A stretch of 15,708 nt of DNA from a bacterium (GTDB lineage: Bacteria > Krumholzibacteriota > Krumholzibacteriia > JACNKJ01), in the NCBI GenBank assembly GCA_014382085.1, contig JACNKJ010000347.1, positions 1-15,708 of the forward strand, read 5' to 3'. The notes under the pieces are model-generated. The model worked only from the letters and a program-made list of their open reading frames with translations, was not told where the DNA came from and searched no databases. Positions within the stretch are counted from its first letter, which is position 1; each line of letters begins with the position of its first letter. The position numbers were made by a program, and so were the translations under genes. Shown one piece after another: positions 5,869 through 13,371 of this stretch.

Positions 5869-8800
5869 ATGCGATCGCCCTTCACACTCATTATCACTGT
5901 GCTTTCTCTATTCCTATTTAGCTTGGGTGCTTTCGGGGAGGTGCAGCTTCGCCAGCTCGACGCGGACGAGTCGGCCACGACCAAGGCCCCCGAGTTCAAA
6001 GTCGTCTCACAGGATGAACAGAGTCTGCGTCTCTCCTTCGAACTCGACGAGCTTGCCCTCGAAAAGATCGAAGCGGGCGGTGAACTATTCGACGCCGTGA
6101 GTATCCCCGAAGGGAACATTCGCGGAGCTATTGGACACCCCGGACTGCCCGTTATCAGCAAACTCATCGCCATGCCTGGAACCAACGCGAGAGTGAATGT
6201 GATTTCTCGTGAGGAAGAGACCTTTCAGAACATGCGTCTTCTTCCGGTTCAGCCCGACGATGCCGAAAGTTTCACCATGGACGAAAGTGCCTACCTAAGG
6301 CCCTCCCTGGATCCGCTGCCCTTGGCCGAAATCGCCCATCCCGGCATGATGCGCGGACTCCGGGTTGCGAGCATGTTGATAAATCCTGTGCACTACGACC
6401 CTGTGACGCGGGAAATGCGCGTGACACGCCGCATGGAAGTGGAAATCGAATTTGAAAGCGACCGAGTTGCGCCCGCCGAATTCATTCCCGAATCGTTCCA
6501 CCTGCTCTACCAGGATATGATTCTCGGTTACGAGGATTCCGGTTTTTTCCGTGAAGGCGAAACCAAGGTCGGACCCGGAACCTACCTGATGATCTACGAC
6601 AACGTGTCGGGGATTCTCGGGCGTCTCGATCCGCTCATCGAACTGCGTCAGAAGCAGGGCTACAACGTCATCACGGCTTCCACCGATGAAACGGGTACCA
6701 GCAACTGGCAGATTGAAGATTACATCGATGCCACCTACGCAAGCGCCGATCCGCCGCTGGAATACGTAGCCCTCGTGGGAGACGCTGGTGGATTCATTGG
6801 CGTGGCCTGCTTCTATGAAAGCATCTCCGGATACGGCGGCGAAGGCGATCACTACTACTCCATGATCGAGGGCGACGACGTTCTCGCCGACGTGCACATC
6901 GGCCGCCTGTCGGTAAGTAGCAATACTGAACTAGAAGATGTCGTCGACAAGATCGTCACCTACGAAACCAACCCACCCACCACCGATAGCGGATGGTTCA
7001 CCCGCGCGGGCGTCACCGGCGATCCTTCAAGTTCGGGAATATCGACCATCTACGTGAATCAGTGGCTCAAAGAGCAATTGCTATCTCGTGGTTACACTCA
7101 AGTCGACACCATCTGGGGCGGCAACTTCGTAAGTCTGATGACCACGAGCATCAATCAGGGCCTTAGCGCCTTCGGTTATCGCGGATACTGGTTCATGAGT
7201 GGCATGAGTTCCTCGAACATCATGAATTTGAACAATGGGAAAGAGCTTCCTTTCTCGATTATCGTGACCTGTGATACCGGAAGCTTTGCGAGCGACAGCA
7301 ACTGCCGCTCCGAAGCATTCTTCCGCGCGCCTAACGGCGGTGGTATTGCTTCCGTGGGCACCGCAACCATCGGAACACATACACGCTACAACAACTGCTA
7401 CTACATGGGTGCCTGGCACGGTGCGATCAACGGCGCGGATCATCGAACAGGATCTGCGCACACACGAGGGAAGTTCGAGCTCTACAACAACTATCAGCTT
7501 TCCGAACCGAACAAGGTTGAGATTTGGTCCATGTGGAACAACCTCATGGGCGATCCGGCTACCCAGCTCTGGTCCGCCTATCCGGAAGATTTGAACGTCT
7601 CACACCCCGCGGCCCTTCCCTCCGGTGCGAGTGCGGTGCCTGTTACGGTGACTTCGGGCGGACTGCCTGTGGAAGGCGCCCGCGTGGCCATCTACAAAGA
7701 GGGTGAGTACAGCCATACGCAATACACCAACGACCTGGGCGAAGCGAACCTGCCGCTGGCCGATGTGACCTCGGGCATCTTGTACGTGACGGTCATGAAG
7801 CTCAATCACATGCCTTACATGGAAAGCTTAGCTCTGGGTACCGTGTCCACTTTCCCGACCGTGGAAAATTACGTGGTGGACGATGACAATCTCGACGACA
7901 GCCAGGGCAATGGCGATGGTCAGCTGAACCCCGGCGAAACGATCGAGTTGCCTGTTTCCTTGAAGAATCTTGGTAGCGCTACAGCAACCGGCGTGAGCGC
8001 CATTTTGAGCAGCGATGACCCCTTCGTGAGCATCGTCGACGGCAATGAAGACTTCGGCGACATTGCAGCCGGCGCGGAAGTCTGGAGTCTTGAAGACTAC
8101 GACTTCATCGTGGCCGACGATGCACCTAACGGCCACTTGATCAATCTCGATCTCATGGCCACCAATGGCTTCCAGTCCTGGTCCTCGCTGATTCAACTGG
8201 AAGTTCATAGCGCTGAATTCGCCTACGAAAACTTCAGTTGGTCCGAGGGCTCGAGCCTGGATCCTGGCCAGAGCGGCGAACTGAGCTTGATGATTCGAAA
8301 TGACGGCGACATTCACGCCATGGCCGTGACGGGCATGCTGGGAAGCAGCAGCCCCTGGGTCGTTTTCCATGAGCCTGAAGCCAGCTATGGACTCATCACC
8401 GCGGGTAGCAGCGCCGAAAATAGCAGCGCCGCTTTCCAACTGACGGTGCACGAGGACTGCGTTGAAGGGCATCAGGCGAACTTCACGCTCATGCTCACCT
8501 TCAACGATGGCGCCACCGATCAGGTGGAGTTCTCGTTGATGGTGGGATCCACGGGTGCCGGTGAACCCACGGGACCCGACGCCTATGGCTACTACGCCTT
8601 CGACAACACGGACACGGACTACGATCAGGCACCGGTCTATGACTGGATCGAAGTCGATCCCAATCAGGGCGGTTCGGGAACAGATTTGGGCCTGACGGAT
8701 TTCGATTGGGCGCAGGACGATACGAAAACGCTTAGCCTGCCCTTCGATTTCCAATACTACGGAGATAGCTACGACAAGATCTCCATCTGCTCCAATGGTT

Positions 8801-10215
8801 GGCTCTCCATGGGTGAGACCTCGCTGACACTGTTTCGGAACTTCAACATTCCGAGCTCCGCCTCGCCTTCCGCAATGATCGCCGGTTTCTACGACGACCT
8901 TGAGCAGAGCGCCTCGAACAAAGTCTACACCTACCACGATGTGGCTCAGCATCGTTTCATCGTGCAGTGGAGTCGCCTGAGGAATAACGTTGGCAATGCC
9001 ACTCAGAATTTTGAAATCATCCTGCTGGATCCGGCCTACTATCCGACCCGCACGGGTGACGGACAGATTCTGATGCAGTATCAGACCGTGAACAACACGG
9101 ACTACATTAACGGCTATGCCTCGGTTGGCATCCAGAACATGGATCGCGACGACGGAATTACCTACACCTATTGGAATCAGTATCCGTCCAGTGCCGCCAC
9201 CCTGACAACGGGTCGCGCCATTCTCTTTGCGCCCATGGATCAGGTTCCCTACCCCAGTTGCGAGGTCACTCCTGGCAATATCACGAAGATCGTTGCGCCG
9301 GGGGAAATCGCCATGGATTGGTTGCATATCAGCAACCAAGGCGACGAGGGAACCACGCTGAACTTCAGCATCGAGTACCAGGATGCGTCACTGCCGCGTG
9401 AAGTGGTGGACGAGTCACCTGTCATCGACCTTGATCGTGATGGCCGCGCCATCGCGGTGATAAGTCCCAATGGAGGCGAGACCTGGAACGTGGGCGAGGA
9501 GCGGGACATTCTCTTCTCGGCCGGTGGCGAAACCACGTCGGTGGACATCTACCTTCGCCGGGGCGTGCTCGGTAACTACAACTTGATCGCCGAAAACGTG
9601 CCGGCTGCCAGCGGTAGCTACAGCTGGGTGGTTCCTGCCCCAGGTGAGGAATCCTGCAAGATCAAAATCATCGACAGCGATGATGCCGGCATATTCGACG
9701 AGAGCAATTTCTTCTTCACCATTCAGAACAGTCTCGACTGGTTGCAGCTCAGCGCCAACAGTGGAAGCCTGGCCGTGGGTGAAACGGCCGACATCCAGGT
9801 GACCCTCGACGGAACCAACATGGGTGAGGGTACCTATCGCGCCATGTTGGTCATCGCGCACAACGGCGGCGCTACGGTAAGGGTGCCGGTGACCTTCGTC
9901 GTCAACGAAACGGGCACGGGCGTGGACGAGCTTCCCGTCGCCGTCTTCCTGGCGCGCAACCATCCGAACCCATTCAATCCCAAGACGAGTATCAGCTTCG
10001 GTCTTCCCGAGGCGAGCGATGCCCGTCTGGCTGTTTACGATGCGGCTGGACGCCTGGTGCGTGTGTTGGCCTCGGGCATGCTCGATGCCGGTGTGCATGC
10101 GTACCACTGGGATGGGCGGGACGCTGCAGGCGCGCGTATGTCGTCGGGTATTTACTTCGCGACATTGCAGGCGGGAGACATCAGCCTGAAGCAGAAAATG
10201 GTTCTGTTGAAATAG
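5869..10215 (+). CDS. Gingipain-family (peptidase C25) multidomain exported protein with C-terminal sorting domain
   Basis: A 1448-residue exported protein. Domains in order: signal peptide (1-23, ending AFG); a C25 propeptide-like region (about 30-215); a C25 caspase-like fold (about 235-573) with IVTCDTGSFAS, giving the likely nucleophile Cys468; Ig-like domains (about 575-900), including a DDNLDDSQGNGDGQLNPGE segment; a domain with ICSNGWLSMG (about 903-1123); a BACON-like half (about 1128-1180); a Kre9/KNH-type domain opening SPNGGETWNVGEE (about 1195-1285); a second BACON-like stretch (about 1287-1345); and a FlgD-like tail with NPFNP at 1367-1371. Where gingipains have the catalytic His in a GHG turn, this protein has GYW (Tyr440), so activity is uncertain. 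It would be processed and displayed at the cell surface by type IX-like secretion. It is a single-gene transcription unit. Confidence 0.88.
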   Translation: MRSPFTLIITVLSLFLFSLGAFGEVQLRQLDADESATTKAPEFKVVSQDEQSLRLSFELDELALEKIEAGGELFDAVSIPEGNIRGAIGHPGLPVISKLIAMPGTNARVNVISREEETFQNMRLLPVQPDDAESFTMDESAYLRPSLDPLPLAEIAHPGMMRGLRVASMLINPVHYDPVTREMRVTRRMEVEIEFESDRVAPAEFIPESFHLLYQDMILGYEDSGFFREGETKVGPGTYLMIYDNVSGILGRLDPLIELRQKQGYNVITASTDETGTSNWQIEDYIDATYASADPPLEYVALVGDAGGFIGVACFYESISGYGGEGDHYYSMIEGDDVLADVHIGRLSVSSNTELEDVVDKIVTYETNPPTTDSGWFTRAGVTGDPSSSGISTIYVNQWLKEQLLSRGYTQVDTIWGGNFVSLMTTSINQGLSAFGYRGYWFMSGMSSSNIMNLNNGKELPFSIIVTCDTGSFASDSNCRSEAFFRAPNGGGIASVGTATIGTHTRYNNCYYMGAWHGAINGADHRTGSAHTRGKFELYNNYQLSEPNKVEIWSMWNNLMGDPATQLWSAYPEDLNVSHPAALPSGASAVPVTVTSGGLPVEGARVAIYKEGEYSHTQYTNDLGEANLPLADVTSGILYVTVMKLNHMPYMESLALGTVSTFPTVENYVVDDDNLDDSQGNGDGQLNPGETIELPVSLKNLGSATATGVSAILSSDDPFVSIVDGNEDFGDIAAGAEVWSLEDYDFIVADDAPNGHLINLDLMATNGFQSWSSLIQLEVHSAEFAYENFSWSEGSSLDPGQSGELSLMIRNDGDIHAMAVTGMLGSSSPWVVFHEPEASYGLITAGSSAENSSAAFQLTVHEDCVEGHQANFTLMLTFNDGATDQVEFSLMVGSTGAGEPTGPDAYGYYAFDNTDTDYDQAPVYDWIEVDPNQGGSGTDLGLTDFDWAQDDTKTLSLPFDFQYYGDSYDKISICSNGWLSMGETSLTLFRNFNIPSSASPSAMIAGFYDDLEQSASNKVYTYHDVAQHRFIVQWSRLRNNVGNATQNFEIILLDPAYYPTRTGDGQILMQYQTVNNTDYINGYASVGIQNMDRDDGITYTYWNQYPSSAATLTTGRAILFAPMDQVPYPSCEVTPGNITKIVAPGEIAMDWLHISNQGDEGTTLNFSIEYQDASLPREVVDESPVIDLDRDGRAIAVISPNGGETWNVGEERDILFSAGGETTSVDIYLRRGVLGNYNLIAENVPAASGSYSWVVPAPGEESCKIKIIDSDDAGIFDESNFFFTIQNSLDWLQLSANSGSLAVGETADIQVTLDGTNMGEGTYRAMLVIAHNGGATVRVPVTFVVNETGTGVDELPVAVFLARNHPNPFNPKTSISFGLPEASDARLAVYDAAGRLVRVLASGMLDAGVHAYHWDGRDAAGARMSSGIYFATLQAGDISLKQKMVLLK

Positions 10216-10265
10216 GTGACGGAGTGGGGCGGATCTGTCCCCTCGTTCAAGTTTCATGTTTTACT

Positions 10266-10297
10266 GGGGAGAGCATCGGCTCTCCCCTTCTTCTATT
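10266..10297 (+). terminator. Rho-independent terminator of the C25-family gene
   Basis: GGGGAGAGC (10266-10274) pairs perfectly with GCTCTCCCC (10279-10287) around a 4-base loop, followed by TTCTTCTATT. It lies 50 bases after the stop codon. Confidence 0.88.
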
Positions 10298-10373
10298 GAT
10301 CAACCGCTGACAAGAGTGAATCGAAGTCTAAAATAGTTGGAATTGCAGTAGATCATGCCGGACAAGACCTACC

Positions 10374-10410
10374 AGAATACAAAAGATGCTCCGGAAAGAC
10401 CCGAAGCATC
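10374..10410 (-). terminator. Rho-independent terminator of the minus-strand exported-protein gene
   Basis: On the minus strand GATGCTTCGG (complement of 10401-10410) pairs with CCGGAGCATC (complement of 10385-10394), one G-U wobble in ten pairs and a 6-base loop, followed by TTTTGTATTCT. It lies 22 bases past the stop codon at 10433. The rest of 10216-10432 shows no gene. Confidence 0.85.
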
Positions 10411-10432
10411 GCTGTTCTTGAAATCCTACTAG

Positions 10433-11527
10433 CTATTTTCCAAGTAAGGCTCGCTCGACCGAGCCGTCGAGCATGGCGGGCATGGATGCGTACTTCATGA
10501 AGGCTCCCTTACCGGCGTCCCAGAAATACTGGTCCATGCGGAACATTTCCTTGGCACTGCGCACCTGGATCTCATCGCCGTTCACATAGATGAGCACTTC
10601 GATGGGAAATGCGCAAATGTGGTCGAGCCCCGGCGAACGCCAATCGCCTTCCTCGCGCTTCATTCCCGCGATGTGCATAGCCAGCGCTTCGGTGCGAGCT
10701 CGCGTGATGCCCATGAGAATGGCCTTGCCGGGCACCTCGGCGCGGGCGGTGATGCGCCAGCGCAGATCCTCTTCAGGGTTGGGCGTCCAGCGGTACTTGC
10801 GATCCTTGTCCGAGGGTGTGAAGGCTGTGATGTTCGCGGCGAATCGATCGGCGAGGGCGGCCAGTTGCGCGCTGGCATCTCCTTCGATCGCTTCGGAATG
10901 GATAAGCGGGAATTGACCTTCGTCGCGGAAATAGGTTAGGGGTCCGACCATCATGAACATGTCCTTTTTGCCTTCGCGAATGCGCTCGGTGTCGCGAAGA
11001 GGCGGCATATGCAAGCCCTCGGGTTCCGTGCCCATGGCCGTGCCCACTAATATGCGGATCCTCTCGGCAATGGCCGCACCTGTCTTGGCCATGCTCTCGT
11101 AGTCGGCGTCTTCCTCCAAGTCGTTGCCCACGATGCGCGCTAAGGTTTCCGGCTGCAGACATGTGATGCGCAGGCCGCCGGGTTCTTCGTGCAGGCCTAT
11201 ACGCAAAAGCCCGGCCACAGTGTATTTGGGGTGGATCGCAGCAAGTGAGTTCAGATAGGCATCGTCACTGAAGACCAGCAGGTAGCCGCGGCGACCGTCG
11301 CGATCGTTTTCGTTCTCGCGCACCAGATCCGGTGCATTGACCAGCCCTTCGCTTTGCAACTGGAACCCTGAGTCGGCGGCGATGGCGTCCCTCAATGAGA
11401 CAGCGGCCGCTTCCAGGCTCATACCCTCAGGCGCGAGTCCCAGGTTTTCGTAAATGCCGTACTCGGGGCCGTCCGCCACGGCCGTGAGCGCGAAAATCAA
11501 GAAGACAAATGCGAGACGCGGGATCAT
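10433..11527 (-). CDS. Exported protein of unknown function (364 aa)
   Basis: The frame extends upstream to 11842, but the start at 11527 is chosen because GGAGGG (11532-11537) precedes that ATG by four bases and a clean signal peptide begins there (MIPRLAF, hydrophobic core, AVA cleavage near residue 18). The longer reading would bury this and overlap the divergent gene. The mature protein is soluble, acidic and mixed alpha/beta. An N-terminal part of about 130 residues (SLRDAIAADSGFQLQSEGLV, LLVFSDDAYLNSLAAIHPKY, LRITCLQPETLARIVGND) loosely recalls the DUF302 fold pattern, but I would not assign it. The C-terminal end carries a distinctive aromatic stretch, FWDAGKGAFMKYASMPAML. No catalytic motif stands out. 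It is transcribed alone with its own terminator, divergent from the TrpF-like gene. Confidence 0.75.
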   Translation of the reverse strand: MIPRLAFVFLIFALTAVADGPEYGIYENLGLAPEGMSLEAAAVSLRDAIAADSGFQLQSEGLVNAPDLVRENENDRDGRRGYLLVFSDDAYLNSLAAIHPKYTVAGLLRIGLHEEPGGLRITCLQPETLARIVGNDLEEDADYESMAKTGAAIAERIRILVGTAMGTEPEGLHMPPLRDTERIREGKKDMFMMVGPLTYFRDEGQFPLIHSEAIEGDASAQLAALADRFAANITAFTPSDKDRKYRWTPNPEEDLRWRITARAEVPGKAILMGITRARTEALAMHIAGMKREEGDWRSPGLDHICAFPIEVLIYVNGDEIQVRSAKEMFRMDQYFWDAGKGAFMKYASMPAMLDGSVERALLGK

Positions 11528-11563
11528 GATGCCCTCCGAAACTGAAGTTTGAGTTCGCGAGGC

Positions 11564-11593
11564 AGTATTGGCGATCTGAAACTCTTCTAGCAA
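11564..11593 (-). promoter_or_regulatory. Weak candidate promoter for the 364-aa exported protein
   Basis: On the minus strand TTGCTA (complement of 11588-11593) and AATACT (complement of 11564-11569) are separated by 18 bases. Each matches four of six consensus positions. Its location 37-66 bases before the chosen ATG fits, but the match is weak. Confidence 0.3.
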
Positions 11594-11633
11594 ATCGTTT
11601 CGTATTCCGCGAACCTTAGGCCGAGCCCAATGA

Positions 11634-12293
11634 TTGGGGACGATTCTGCGGTCGAAAGTGAAAATCTGCTGCATTCTCAGCGGTGAGGAAGCCCGCATGG
11701 CGCTGGAGAGCGGAGCAAGCGCTCTGGGATTTGTTTCGGCCATGCCCAGTGGCCCCGGTGTTCTGCCCGAGGCTGAGATCGCCTCGATCATCGCGAGCCT
11801 TCCGGACACTTGCGACAGCTTCCTGCTCACATCAAAGACCAAGCTCGGGGAGATCGTGGATCAGGTGGCACGCTGTCGCCCAAGAACACTTCAACTCTGC
11901 GATTCTCTTGAGTTGAATGACTACAGGACCCTCCGCCAAGAGCTGCCGGATCTTAAGCTGGTGCCCGTGATTCACGTGCAGGATCGCTCGGCGCTGGATC
12001 TTGCGCTAGTTCTCGCCGAGTTCGCCGATGCCATCCTACTTGATTCGGGACGCCCGCAGGATGCCCAGCGCAGTCTCGGGGGTACCGGTCAAACTCACGA
12101 CTGGAGCATCAGTCGCGACATTCGAGAGACCCTCGATCTTCCCGTCTATCTTGCGGGTGGGCTGAATCCCGAAAACGTGGCTGTGGCTTTGGAGATAGTT
12201 CGCCCCTTCGCCGTGGATGTCTGTTCGGGGGTTCGAAGCGAAGGACGACTCGATGAAGAGAAGCTCACTGCTTTCATGAAAGGAATAGCCTGA
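11634..12293 (+). CDS. TrpF-like protein (phosphoribosylanthranilate isomerase family, KICC-type paralogue)
   Basis: A 219-residue (beta/alpha)8-barrel protein of the TrpF family. Family landmarks: VKICC with the general-acid cysteine Cys12, ALGFVSAMPSGPG (30-42), ILLDSG with the general-base Asp137, LGGTGQTHDW (148-157), YLAGGLNPENV (172-182) and the phosphate-binding DVCSGVRSEGRLDEEK (195-210). It differs from orthodox TrpF: the usual SPR arginine after GFVF is replaced by SGPG, the QLHG histidine region reads QLCD, and KICG is KICC. I believe this is a recurring side branch usually annotated as TrpF, so its role in tryptophan synthesis is doubtful, and no other trp gene is near. The start is uncertain: TTG 11634 is used here, while GTG 11658 gives MKICC. 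Neither has a strong ribosome binding site. The stop overlaps an ATG (TGATG). Confidence 0.8.
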   Translation: MGTILRSKVKICCILSGEEARMALESGASALGFVSAMPSGPGVLPEAEIASIIASLPDTCDSFLLTSKTKLGEIVDQVARCRPRTLQLCDSLELNDYRTLRQELPDLKLVPVIHVQDRSALDLALVLAEFADAILLDSGRPQDAQRSLGGTGQTHDWSISRDIRETLDLPVYLAGGLNPENVAVALEIVRPFAVDVCSGVRSEGRLDEEKLTAFMKGIA

Positions 12294-12328
12294 TGGCCTT
12301 CCCGAGAGTATCGCGCGGAAAATTTTGA
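12293..12328 (+). other. 11-codon leader ORF bridging the TrpF-like and GNAT genes
   Basis: An ATG at 12293 overlaps the preceding TGA stop (TGATG) and has an AAAGGA ribosome binding site (12279-12284) eight bases upstream. It encodes MAFPRVSRGKF and stops at TGA 12326-12328, which overlaps the TTG start of the GNAT gene (12325-12327). It is either a translational-coupling minicistron or the real start of the GNAT gene cut off by a one-base deletion in the AAAATTTT run (12319-12326). Confidence 0.4.
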
Positions 12329-12891
12329 GCGGTGTGATCGCGGCGGGAGAAAAAGTCGTTCTCCGCGACCGAGTACCGGAAGATCTCAATAGCTATCTTC
12401 GCTGGATGGAGGGCGGCCAATGGCGCCAGTATGACGCACCTTGGGAGCATGGTGCCGAGCAGAGTGCTCAGGATCGCGCTTCACTGAGCGTAGCTTTTCT
12501 CGCCAAATGCGAGCAACACTCCGATCCGCGCGATTCGGCCATCATCGCTCTTCCGAACGGAAGGCCCCTGGGCTGGACGGCTCGTTATCTGCGCCGACAG
12601 GGCATGGGTGACACCTGGTTTCTGGGCATCGACCTTTGCGAGGACGATGTCCTCGAGCGTGGTTTCGGCAGCGAAGCCCTGAAGCTTTGGATGGACTACC
12701 TCTTTGCGAACTCGGAGGTGAACAAGCTAGCCCTGGATACCTGGTCCTTTAACGGACGCATGATGCACGTGGCCGAAAAACTAGGTTTCATTTTAGAAGG
12801 GCGCCGGCGGGCGGAATTTTGCTGGAAGGGTGAGTGGCTGGATCGTGTGGAATACGGGTTGCTGAGAAGCGAGTGGGAGGGAAACACTTAG
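12325..12891 (+). CDS. GNAT-family N-acetyltransferase (RimJ/RimL-like)
   Basis: A 188-residue acetyl-CoA-dependent acyltransferase of the Acetyltransf_3 type. It opens with GEKVVLRDRVPEDL (8-21), the usual first strand and loop, continues through PLGWTARYLRR and WFLGIDLCEDD, and carries the acetyl-CoA pyrophosphate-binding turn as LERGFGSEAL (110-119). Then NKLALDTWSFNGRMMHVAEKLGF (133-155) gives the conserved strand, Asn and helix that close the fold, and EGRRRAEFCWKGEWLDRVEYGLL ends it. The substrate cannot be told from sequence: relatives modify ribosomal-protein N-termini, antibiotics or small molecules. The TTG start is poorly supported (no strong ribosome binding site) and is entangled with the short ORF just upstream. 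GTG 12334 is an alternative. It is likely co-transcribed with the TrpF-like gene and overlaps the convergent lipoprotein gene by three bases. Confidence 0.87.
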   Translation: MSGVIAAGEKVVLRDRVPEDLNSYLRWMEGGQWRQYDAPWEHGAEQSAQDRASLSVAFLAKCEQHSDPRDSAIIALPNGRPLGWTARYLRRQGMGDTWFLGIDLCEDDVLERGFGSEALKLWMDYLFANSEVNKLALDTWSFNGRMMHVAEKLGFILEGRRRAEFCWKGEWLDRVEYGLLRSEWEGNT

Positions 12892-13334
12892 GGAATCATC
12901 ATTACGGTCTTTTCCCAGGTGGATCCGTCGGATTGATCAACGACCACTAGAAAATCACCTTCGTCGAATGGAGGTGATTCTACGTGATCGTACATGAATC
13001 CACATCCTCCACAGGGAGGCATGGGTGAATCGCCTATCCAATTCCGTAACTCTCCCCAAATCAAATAGCTGACCTTGTCCACTTCTCTTTCGACCTCAAG
13101 ATGTGAGAATTTTAGATTGTTGGCATCGAATAATAATTCCCAAGCGTCCTCTACCACGAAGCAGATTGTAAGGGTTTCACTTGTACTGTGCTCATCGGCC
13201 ATGATGATTGAATCCACCGGAACTTGTGCGATGCCGGTGATTTCCCAATGGCCTTTTTCGAAATCGCATCCAGTCAGGAATATTGAACAGGTGCAAAAGA
13301 ATAGGAAGCTTGATCTAGTTAGGTCTCGAATCAT
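12888..13334 (-). CDS. Small lipoprotein of unknown function (148 aa)
   Basis: A clear lipoprotein signal: MIRDLTR, a hydrophobic stretch SSFLFFCTCSIF, then the lipobox LTGC with the lipidated Cys at residue 23. AAGGAG (13342-13347) lies seven bases before the ATG, so the start is well supported. The mature domain of about 125 residues is acidic, with a cysteine cluster PPCGGCGFMY that might form a disulfide or bind metal, and ends in short strands (DFLVVVDQSDGSTWEKTVMMIP). I do not recognise a family. The gene is 37 bases behind the glycosyltransferase gene on the same strand and may share its transcript. Its TAA stop shares two bases with the stop of the convergent acetyltransferase gene, leaving no room for a terminator between them. 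The region looks lower in GC than its neighbours. Confidence 0.8.
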   Translation of the reverse strand: MIRDLTRSSFLFFCTCSIFLTGCDFEKGHWEITGIAQVPVDSIIMADEHSTSETLTICFVVEDAWELLFDANNLKFSHLEVEREVDKVSYLIWGELRNWIGDSPMPPCGGCGFMYDHVESPPFDEGDFLVVVDQSDGSTWEKTVMMIP

Positions 13335-13371
13335 GGCAGTTCTCCTTCCCGAACTAGGAAGAATGATGATC

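Noticed and set aside
7828..9339. 503-codon open frame on the minus strand
   Set aside because: It lies wholly antisense to the C25-family gene, whose protein shows clear domains throughout. Its translation is rich in H, V, G and R, as expected for the complement of GC-rich coding sequence, and it has no recognisable motif.
9415..10257. 280-codon minus-strand frame over the end of the C25 gene
   Set aside because: It is antisense to the BACON-like and sorting domains and has no family features or ribosome binding site that I can see.
11528..11842. Longer N-terminus for the 364-residue exported protein
   Set aside because: The internal ATG has a strong ribosome binding site and begins a signal peptide. 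The extension overlaps the divergent TrpF-like gene and looks non-coding.
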